A stretch of DNA of 64,000 nt from JAGBWK01 sp964544595 (GTDB lineage: Bacteria > Bacteroidota > Bacteroidia > Bacteroidales > Muribaculaceae): contig CAZJBM010000001.1 of assembly GCA_964544595.1 (NCBI GenBank), forward strand, positions 175,125 to 239,124. The letters are read 5' to 3'. The notes beneath the pieces were generated by a model. The model saw only the letters and a list, made by a program, of their open reading frames with translations. It did not search any database and was not told where the DNA came from. Shown piece after piece: positions 57,499-64,000 of this stretch. Made by a program: the position numbers and the translations under genes. Position 1 is the first letter of the stretch; each line of letters begins with the position of its first letter.

Positions 57499-59395
57499 TT
57501 ATTTTATAATTATCTATTGGAAACCTATTTTCGTAATAATTTATGAAGGCGCGGTGAAGCAATCTTAGGCCGCCGTAAGTTGGGTAGTCGCCTGTGAAAT
57601 ACCAATCGCCTGTATGATCGGGGCAAGCCGCCCTCATTCCTTCGATTGATTGAAACACCATCTCGATTGGGCATTCAACACCTTCGGGTCTCAACATTTC
57701 AACCATTTTATTGGAAATATCCTCGTCGGTAAATCCGTCATATATCAATTTTACCGGATTATAAAGCTTATCGTCTGGCGCTCCGATTTGCTCCTTGCAT
57801 TGATTATACACAGAGTCTATCACGTCGCGGCGGCCGTTATCGAGAAGTAATCCGATAGCTGCCCTGAAGGCTATAAACTCATCCATATTGGCCATGTCGA
57901 TACCGTAATAGTCGGGGTATCGCACCTGAGGCGACGAGGATACGACGACTATCTTTCGAGGATGTAGGCGGTCGAGTATTCTCAATATGCTTTCTTTTAG
58001 CGTTGTGCCACGCACTATACTGTCGTCGATAATCACGAGGTTGTCGACGTAGGGTGTCAAGGCGCCGTATGTTATGTCGTAGACATGGGCCGCAAGTTCG
58101 TTACGGCTTGCGTTCTCGGTAATGAACGTGCGTAATTTTATATCCTTTATAGCTACCTTCTCGCTTCGTATATATTGATTCAATATTCCTTCGAGTTCTT
58201 CGTGCGAAGGAAGGTGGCCAAGGGCCTCGATTTCCTTAATCTTCTGCTGGTTGAGATGCTGTTTAAGCCCCTCAAGCATCCCGTAGAACGCTACTTCGGC
58301 CGTATTGGGTATAAAGGAGAATACGCTGTGCTTGAGATCTCCGTCAACGGCTTTAAGAATTGGATTTACAAGTTGCAATCCGAGGGCTTTTCTCTCTTTA
58401 TATATGTCGCGGTCGCTTCCGCGACTGAAGTAAATACGCTCGAAAACGCATTTTTTCGGTTCGGCAGGTTCTATAATCTGCTTGAGGTTAATTTCGCCGG
58501 AGCGGCTTACTTTCAAAGCCTCCCCGGGGGTGAGCTCATGTATATCGTCAGCTTCGAGATTAAAAGCCGTCTGAATCACCGGGCGCTCCGAGGCTATCAC
58601 CACGACCTCATCGTCGGCATACCAGAAGCATGGGCGTATGCCATGCGGGTCGCGGAGGGTGAATATTTCGCCGCTTCCTGTCGCTCCGCAGATCACGTAA
58701 CCTCCGTCCCAGTCGGGTGCGGCAGTGGTCAGTATGTTGAACACATCGATATTACGTTCGATATATTCAGTGATTGCCATATCGGTCAGTCCCATCGAAA
58801 AAGCTTCGGCAAATACCCGCTCGCTTTCGCGGTCAAGTCGGTGGCCTAACTGCTCGAGAAGCAGATATGTGTCGGAATAAATTCGCGGATGCTGACCTTT
58901 GACCGAAAGTTTGCTGAAAATCTCGTCGACATTTGTCAAGTTGAAATTACCGCAAAGCAGCAGGTTGCGCGCTTTCCAGTTGTTGCGACGCAGAAACGGA
59001 TGCACATAAGAAAGGCCACTCTTACCGGTAGTTGAGTACCGAAGGTGGCCCATATAAATTTCGCCGGCAAAGGGGATGAAGCTTTTGGCGAACTGTGCGT
59101 CGTTGAGTTGCTTGGTTGAGAAGTCTTTGAAGCGGAGGTGAATATTGCTGAGACATTCGGTGATAGCTCCTGATCCTAAGGCTCTTTCGCGAAACATGAA
59201 TTCTTCGCCTGGCTGAGCCTCAAGTTTCACGCAAGCGGCGCCTGCGCCCTCCTGACCTCTGTTGTGTTGTTTCTCCATAAGGAGATAGAGCTTGTTGAGA
59301 CCGTATTGCCATGTCTCATACTTCTCCTGATAATATTCGAGTGGCTTGCGTAGGCGTATCATAGCCACGCCGCACTCATGTTTGAGAGGTTCCAT
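57491..59395 (-). CDS. Long PurF-like glutamine amidotransferase/phosphoribosyltransferase
   Basis: 634 residues, about 150 longer than classical PurF. The N-terminal Ntn-type glutaminase has Cys8 (HECGVAMI), so a seven-residue propeptide would have to be removed for activity, and MGHLRYSTTGKSG. The PRTase domain keeps the PRPP loop LVIIDDSIVRGTTLKES and SSPQVRYPDYYGIDMA. Extra segments lie around 375-425 and at the C-terminus (560-634). Bacteroidetes carry such a long form as a paralogue of PurF. It is translationally coupled to carA, so it may channel or share glutamine rather than act in purine synthesis. Confidence 0.85.
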   Translation of the reverse strand: MEPLKHECGVAMIRLRKPLEYYQEKYETWQYGLNKLYLLMEKQHNRGQEGAGAACVKLEAQPGEEFMFRERALGSGAITECLSNIHLRFKDFSTKQLNDAQFAKSFIPFAGEIYMGHLRYSTTGKSGLSYVHPFLRRNNWKARNLLLCGNFNLTNVDEIFSKLSVKGQHPRIYSDTYLLLEQLGHRLDRESERVFAEAFSMGLTDMAITEYIERNIDVFNILTTAAPDWDGGYVICGATGSGEIFTLRDPHGIRPCFWYADDEVVVIASERPVIQTAFNLEADDIHELTPGEALKVSRSGEINLKQIIEPAEPKKCVFERIYFSRGSDRDIYKERKALGLQLVNPILKAVDGDLKHSVFSFIPNTAEVAFYGMLEGLKQHLNQQKIKEIEALGHLPSHEELEGILNQYIRSEKVAIKDIKLRTFITENASRNELAAHVYDITYGALTPYVDNLVIIDDSIVRGTTLKESILRILDRLHPRKIVVVSSSPQVRYPDYYGIDMANMDEFIAFRAAIGLLLDNGRRDVIDSVYNQCKEQIGAPDDKLYNPVKLIYDGFTDEDISNKMVEMLRPEGVECPIEMVFQSIEGMRAACPDHTGDWYFTGDYPTYGGLRLLHRAFINYYENRFPIDNYKIND

Positions 59396-59420
59396 AAATA
59401 GAATCCGTATTATTTGAGCG

Positions 59421-59428
59421 CGAATTTA
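59421..59428 (-). promoter_or_regulatory. -7 box of the PurF-like/carA/carB operon
   Basis: On minus: TAAATTCG, about 25 bp before the ATG at 59395. A TTTG lies 16 bp further upstream rather than 20, so the -33 element is uncertain. Confidence 0.4.
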
Positions 59429-59583
59429 CAACAATTTTCCTTTTCAAAGCATTTTTTTTAATAAAATTTTTTCAACACGAAAAATTAGCTCTCACGCTGA
59501 TCAACTTTCACAATTATTTCTTAATTTTAAGGTCGAAATTATAAAAATCGCGATACCTGAAAACTTAATACTATAATATAATA

Positions 59584-61032
59584 ATGAAAAGACTACCGAC
59601 TTTGGGCGCATCAGTCGTGGCACTGATGGCTCTCGCGTCACTCCCCGCGATGTCAAAAGATCGCGTGACGCACAACCCCGACGTGACTAATACGGAGACA
59701 ATACTTCATGTATGGAGCTGGAATTTTCCCGCAATTGCCGAAAACATGAAGAAAATCGCCGATGCGGGCTTCACAATGATTCAGACCTCCCCCGTGCAGG
59801 AATGTTTTCAGCCCGAAGGCGCGGGTAAGAAAATCTTTGACGACGACGTGACCGAAGGCAACTGGTATTACTACTATCAACCCACCGATTGGAAAATCGG
59901 TAACTATATCACCGGTACCCGAGACCAAATGAAGGAGATGATGGATTCAGCCAACGTCTACGGCATGAAGGTAATAGTCGATGTGTTGCCTAATCACACG
60001 GCTTTTGACGTCGATTGCGTGTCGGAGGACATGATTAAGGCCGTCGGCGGACGCGACAAACTCTATCATTCCCAGGGCTTGAACCCTGTGAGAGATTATA
60101 ATGATCGCTACCAGTGCACCCTATGGGCTTCGGGCGCACTTCCTGATGTCAACACAGAGAACCCCGATTTCCAGAAATACTATATGGAGTTTGTCAATGA
60201 CTTGTTGAGTCTCGGTGTAGACGGATTCAGATACGACACTGCTAAGCATATCGGCGTACATTCCGATCCCGTTGATACGGCTTCAGGCGTCAAGGAAAAT
60301 GATTTTTGGGATGTCGCTACAGGCCGTAAATCGGTCAAAGGGGTGAAATTGGCAGTGCCTTACGACTCTTTATTTGTTTATGGGGAGATCCTCCAGGATA
60401 AGAATGTGCCCGAAGCTGAGTATGCCGACTATATGGGGCAGACAGCATCTTCCTACGGCCACGTCCTCCGAGAAGCGCTCGAAAAGAATTCCGCAAAGGG
60501 CATTGATATTATCAATTGGTATCACTCCGCCGCCCCCGAGTATCTCACTACCTGGGTTGAAAGCCATGATACCTACGCCAACGCTCACGAATCGGCTCAT
60601 CTCACCGACGACCAGATCCGTACGGGGTGGGTTTTCCTTACCGCGCGCCAAAACGGCACTCCCCTCTTCTTCTCCCGCCCGATGAACTCCTCCCGCAAAG
60701 CTTATTGGGGCGACAACATCCTCGGCGCCAGAGGCAACGACGAATTCTTCCACCCCGAAGTTGTGACCGTGAATAAGTTCCGCTCTGCTATGAACGGTCA
60801 GAAAGAAGACATTCAGGTGTCGGACAACGGCGAAGTGCTTGTAGTGAACCGCGGCAACAAAGGAGCGGCTATTGTCAATATCTCTGGCATATCTAATTAT
60901 GTAGACGTTCCTACGGGCCTCCCCAACGGCACATATCGTGATGTCGTTTACAACAAGGAGTTTAAAGTAAAGAAAGGTAAATTGACCGGCATTGCGGCGC
61001 CCCACCGCACGTATATACTTCAGCGCAAATAA
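59584..61032 (+). CDS. Secreted GH13 alpha-amylase family protein
   Basis: 482 residues with a signal peptide (MKRLPTLGASVVALMALASL, cleavage near AMS). GH13 regions: I DVLPNH (133-138), II GVDGFRYDTAKH (211-222, nucleophile Asp218), III VYGEIL (acid/base Glu268) and IV VESHDTY (His328-Asp329). All three catalytic acids are present. A C-terminal beta domain follows. Likely a periplasmic or surface alpha-glucanase; no SusC/D genes lie in the window. A weak -7-like box TAATTTTA is at 59522-59529. Confidence 0.93.
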   Translation: MKRLPTLGASVVALMALASLPAMSKDRVTHNPDVTNTETILHVWSWNFPAIAENMKKIADAGFTMIQTSPVQECFQPEGAGKKIFDDDVTEGNWYYYYQPTDWKIGNYITGTRDQMKEMMDSANVYGMKVIVDVLPNHTAFDVDCVSEDMIKAVGGRDKLYHSQGLNPVRDYNDRYQCTLWASGALPDVNTENPDFQKYYMEFVNDLLSLGVDGFRYDTAKHIGVHSDPVDTASGVKENDFWDVATGRKSVKGVKLAVPYDSLFVYGEILQDKNVPEAEYADYMGQTASSYGHVLREALEKNSAKGIDIINWYHSAAPEYLTTWVESHDTYANAHESAHLTDDQIRTGWVFLTARQNGTPLFFSRPMNSSRKAYWGDNILGARGNDEFFHPEVVTVNKFRSAMNGQKEDIQVSDNGEVLVVNRGNKGAAIVNISGISNYVDVPTGLPNGTYRDVVYNKEFKVKKGKLTGIAAPHRTYILQRK

Positions 61033-61050
61033 GCTCTTTGTTTGAAATAA

Positions 61051-61093
61051 AAATGCCGCGAATGTCCTTTGCTTTTTGACATTCGCGGCATTT
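61051..61093. terminator. Bidirectional hairpin between amylase and menG
   Basis: Perfect 16 bp stem (61051-61066 with 61078-61093), 11 nt loop, between two convergent genes. The A-rich left flank and T-rich right end give U-rich ends in both directions. Confidence 0.85.
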
Positions 61094-61111
61094 CTTATTA
61101 TTAATAAGCTT

Positions 61112-61870
61112 TCAGGGCTTTGCAGCGGTATATAATGTGCACACGCCCATGAAATATCTATGGAGCGACGGATTTATAAATCCGGCATCGGTGATGAGAG
61201 CTGTCATGTCGAGTCCGCTCGGCACTTTGCGAATGCTTGCCGGGAGGTAATGATAAGCTTTATCGTTTTTGCCTAACATATTAGCTATCATCGGAATCAT
61301 TTTTTCGGCATAGAAGTTGTAGAAAGGTCGTATTGTCGGCGCTGAAGGATAGGATGACTCCAAAATCCATATAACTCCTCCGCTGCGTAGCACCCTCAAC
61401 ATCTCTGCGTAACCCTTTGCAAGATCCTGGAAATTTCTTACTCCGAAAGCTGCCGTGACGCAATCGAAACTGTTGTCAGGGAATGGGAGATTAAGGCAAT
61501 CGGCTTGTCTGAGGGAAACGCGTTGAGCGACTTTCTCTTTTGCAACCTTCTCTCTTCCGATTTCCAACATTCCGTCCGATAGGTCAACCCCAATGATTTT
61601 AGCATCGGGAATACGCTTCGCGATAGCTATTGAGAAGTCGGCTGTGCCGCATGCTAAATCAAGCACTTCGGGCTGTTTGATTCCCGAACCCGAAAGATGT
61701 TTGGCAAGTCGGTTGATAGCGTTAGCTCGCCATCTTAAATCCATCCCGAAGCTCATGATGCGATTCATGCGATCGTAAGAACCCGCGATGTTGTCAAACA
61801 TCTCTTTTACTTGCTCCGTCTTACGGCGGTGGTCAGCGGCGTCGGGAATAACCTTCTCAACATCAATCAT
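61112..61870 (-). CDS. menG: Demethylmenaquinone methyltransferase
   Basis: 252 residues, class I SAM methyltransferase of the UbiE/MenG family. It has FDNIAGSYDRMNRIMSFGMD, motif I LDLACGTADFSIA, GVDLSDGMLEIG and VTAAFGVRNFQDLA. It methylates demethylmenaquinone in the last step of menaquinone synthesis; Bacteroidales use menaquinone, so MenG is preferred over UbiE. It starts 3 bp after glmS on the same strand. Confidence 0.94.
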   Translation of the reverse strand: MIDVEKVIPDAADHRRKTEQVKEMFDNIAGSYDRMNRIMSFGMDLRWRANAINRLAKHLSGSGIKQPEVLDLACGTADFSIAIAKRIPDAKIIGVDLSDGMLEIGREKVAKEKVAQRVSLRQADCLNLPFPDNSFDCVTAAFGVRNFQDLAKGYAEMLRVLRSGGVIWILESSYPSAPTIRPFYNFYAEKMIPMIANMLGKNDKAYHYLPASIRKVPSGLDMTALITDAGFINPSLHRYFMGVCTLYTAAKP

Positions 61871-61873
61871 TTT

Positions 61874-63709
61874 TTACTCCACGGTAACTGATTTCGCGAG
61901 ATTTCGGGGCATATCCACGTTGCACCCCTTCACTACAGCGATATGATAGGCGAGCAACTGCAGCGGTATTGATGCGACTACCGGCGAGAGACATTCGGGC
62001 ACTTCAGGAATAGCCATTACGTGGTCGGAGAGTTCGGCGATCTCTTTGTCGCCCTTGGTTATAACTGAAATTACTGAGCCGCCGCGTGCCTTCACTTGCT
62101 GTATGTTGGAGACGATTTTCTCGTGCATAACATCGTTGGGCGCGATGAACACCGTAGGGAGCTCTTTGTCAATCAGTGCGATAGGGCCATGTTTCATCTC
62201 TGCTGCCGGATAACCTTCGGCGTGGATATAGCTGATTTCTTTGAGCTTAAGCGCTCCTTCAAGAGCTGAAGGATAGTTGTAGCCGCGGCCAAGATATAAG
62301 AAGTTGTGGCAGTAAGTGAAAGTGCGGGCAAGCTTCTCTATCGACTCGTTGAGTTGAAGTGTCTGAGTGATGAGGTCGGGTAAGCGATAAAGAGCAGCTG
62401 CAACTTTCTTTACAATATCTTTATCGACAGTGCCTCTGAGCTCACCGAGAGCTGTCGCGAGCATGGTGAGAACGGTCACCTGGCCTGTGAATGCTTTTGT
62501 TGAAGCGACGCCGATTTCGGGGCCTACGTGAATATACGTGCCTGAGTCGGTGGCTCGCGCTATTGATGAGCCGACCACGTTGCAGACGCCGTAGACAAAT
62601 GCCCCGCGCTGTTTAGCTAACTGGATAGCGGCGAGCGTGTCGGCAGTTTCGCCTGACTGAGATATCGCGATCACAATATCCTTGTCGGTGATAACGGGAT
62701 TCGAGTAGCGGAATTCGCTGGCATACTCCACTTCTACCGGTATACGCGCGAAATCCTGAATGAGGCGTTTGCCTATCAGGCCGGCGTGCCATGATGTGCC
62801 GCAAGCGACTATAATGATGCGATTCACGTTGAGAAACACATCCTTATTGTCGGTGACGCCCGAAAGTTGGATGTGGCCATCGACAATGCGGCCTCGGAGG
62901 CAGTCACCGAGTGTTTCGGGCTGCTCAAATATTTCCTTAAGCATGAAATGCGGGTAGCCGCCTTTCTCGAGTTGGGAGACGGAGAGCTTCAGGGTCTGTA
63001 TATCGATTTCCGAAGGCTCGTTGTTTGATTTCACGACTTTAAGGGGTTCACCGCGCTTCACGATGGCGATTTCGTCGTCGTTGAGATAGACAACCTGATT
63101 GGTGTACTCGATAAAAGGAGTGGCATCAGATGCGATGAATGTCTCGTCGTCGCCTATACCGATTACGAGGGGTGAGCTTTTGCGAGCCGCTATGATAGTG
63201 TCGGGAGTGTTTTTGTCAATTACAGCGATTGCATAGGCGCCGATCACTTGGCTCAACGCTTCGATTACAGCTGATTGTAGCGAGCATTTATTAGTGTCTT
63301 TGATATACTCAATCAGCTGCACGAGCACCTCAGTGTCGGTCTCGGTCTGGAATTCGCAACCGTGCTCCTTAAGCGCCTCTTTGAGCACGCTGTAGTTCTC
63401 TATCGTGCCGTTGTGAACGATAGCGATATTGCTGTCTTGAGAGATATGGGGATGGGCGTTGGTGTCGTTGGGCTCGCCGTGGGTTGCCCAGCGGGTGTGG
63501 GCTATGCCGAGTGTGCCTTCGGTGCATTTCGATTCGCAAAGTTTCTCTAATTCCGACACTTTGCCTCTTGACTTGTAAAGATTTATGATATTGTTATGTA
63601 CAATTGCTATGCCGGCGCTGTCATATCCGCGATATTCGAGTCGATGAAGGCCTTTGATGAGTATAGGATAGCAATCATTTTTTCCTATATAACCTACTAT
63701 TCCGCACAT
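61874..63709 (-). CDS. glmS: Glutamine--fructose-6-phosphate aminotransferase
   Basis: 611 residues, full length. The N-terminal nucleophile Cys2 (MCGIVGYIG) and HTRWATHGEPNDTNAHPH define the glutaminase domain. Two SIS sugar-isomerase domains follow (CGTSWHAGLIGKRL, SQSGETADTLAA, YLGRGYNYPSALEGALKLKE), ending DMPRNLAKSVTVE. It makes glucosamine 6-phosphate, the entry to peptidoglycan and LPS amino sugars. The leader has no recognisable glmS ribozyme. Confidence 0.97.
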   Translation of the reverse strand: MCGIVGYIGKNDCYPILIKGLHRLEYRGYDSAGIAIVHNNIINLYKSRGKVSELEKLCESKCTEGTLGIAHTRWATHGEPNDTNAHPHISQDSNIAIVHNGTIENYSVLKEALKEHGCEFQTETDTEVLVQLIEYIKDTNKCSLQSAVIEALSQVIGAYAIAVIDKNTPDTIIAARKSSPLVIGIGDDETFIASDATPFIEYTNQVVYLNDDEIAIVKRGEPLKVVKSNNEPSEIDIQTLKLSVSQLEKGGYPHFMLKEIFEQPETLGDCLRGRIVDGHIQLSGVTDNKDVFLNVNRIIIVACGTSWHAGLIGKRLIQDFARIPVEVEYASEFRYSNPVITDKDIVIAISQSGETADTLAAIQLAKQRGAFVYGVCNVVGSSIARATDSGTYIHVGPEIGVASTKAFTGQVTVLTMLATALGELRGTVDKDIVKKVAAALYRLPDLITQTLQLNESIEKLARTFTYCHNFLYLGRGYNYPSALEGALKLKEISYIHAEGYPAAEMKHGPIALIDKELPTVFIAPNDVMHEKIVSNIQQVKARGGSVISVITKGDKEIAELSDHVMAIPEVPECLSPVVASIPLQLLAYHIAVVKGCNVDMPRNLAKSVTVE

Positions 63710-63870
63710 ATTAGAGTGGTGGATTTAAATTAAAAATCACGAAATAATCCAACGGCATATCTGAGAAAGGAGGATGGATAATCGCAGGTTTAATTATGTA
63801 ATTCGTTGAATGACAATTAAATAAGTGATATTTTTAAACCAAAAGACGATATGTCGCTAATTTCGCAGTG

Positions 63871-63901
63871 CAAATTTACGACATTTCGACGTAATAACCA
63901 A
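63871..63901 (-). promoter_or_regulatory. Promoter of glmS-menG
   Basis: On minus: TTG (63899-63901), 20 bp spacer, TAAATTTG (63871-63878), a near-perfect match. The leader is about 155 nt. A second -7-like box TAATTTTG lies at 63970-63977 on minus without a clear -33. The rest of 63710-64000 is AT-rich with no gene. Confidence 0.75.
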
Positions 63902-64000
63902 TAAGTAAGTGCCGAAAATTAATATAATCAATATTGAATCTTAATAAATGCAGGTTCAACTGGCAAGTGCAAAATTAGCGATTTGTTTGAAGAATTCCTC

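Noticed and set aside
63710..63870. glmS ribozyme in the glmS leader
   Set aside because: The leader is AT-rich with no conserved ribozyme core; this ribozyme is not expected in Bacteroidetes.

Overview
The window looks like chromosome of a member of the Bacteroidales, most plausibly a Muribaculaceae-type gut bacterium. The evidence is gene content (DUF4493/PCMD lipoproteins, HU-CCDC81/SPOR protein, DUF4296 and DUF5106 proteins, type III glutamine synthetase, DapL), Bacteroidetes-type promoters (TTG, about 20 bp, TAnnTTTG) and the absence of Shine-Dalgarno sequences. The family-level assignment is inference. I saw no tRNA, rRNA, CRISPR array, transposase or phage module.

Layout. 1-6250: tail of an S41 protease, 5-formyl-THF cyclo-ligase, an ABC-F ATPase, rsgA, a small winged-helix protein and an AraC regulator. 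6247-12970 (mostly minus): mutL, an unassigned ATP-grasp-like protein on plus, then maf, kdsC, a DUF2520 Rossmann protein, a nitroreductase and an HU/SPOR membrane protein. 13099-20088: a TPR protein and three consecutive DUF4493 surface lipoproteins. 20182-28978: PepSY-like protein, LptF/G permease, ribBA, a DUF5106/thioredoxin-like protein, dnaE, trxA. 29087-34402: accessory-looking cluster of three FGE-sulfatase-fold (SUMF1) secreted proteins, two with an N-terminal FISUMP-like domain, plus a membrane Ser/Thr kinase; a related intergenic repeat cassette follows each of the three. 34862-44575: long plus-strand run of alpha/beta hydrolase, membrane MurF-like ligase, second-type Ddl, IleRS with a swapped GxHH signature, Cys-less DksA/TraR-like protein, lspA, a DUF4296 lipoprotein and a small unknown. 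44598-47059 (minus): pyrD, pyrK and an XRE regulator. 47060-48734: AT-rich gene-poor stretch with operator-like repeats, a possible two-TM small protein and a 52-53 bp tandem repeat array. 48735-59395 (minus): type III glutamine synthetase, dapL, dapF, carB, carA and a long PurF-like protein. 59584-64000: secreted GH13 amylase, menG and glmS.

How genes work together. pyrDK and carAB feed pyrimidine synthesis. GSIII makes glutamine, and CarA, the PurF-like protein and GlmS consume it. DapL and DapF make meso-DAP, and the hydrolase/MurF-like/Ddl trio suggests a cell-wall peptide function. LspA would process the lipoproteins.

The most notable signals are five genes whose -7 box lies 4-5 nt before the start codon (predicted leaderless mRNAs), the kinase/FGE-fold cluster with its 3' repeat cassettes, the MurF-like/Ddl module, the GxHH IleRS, and the 52-53 bp tandem array.
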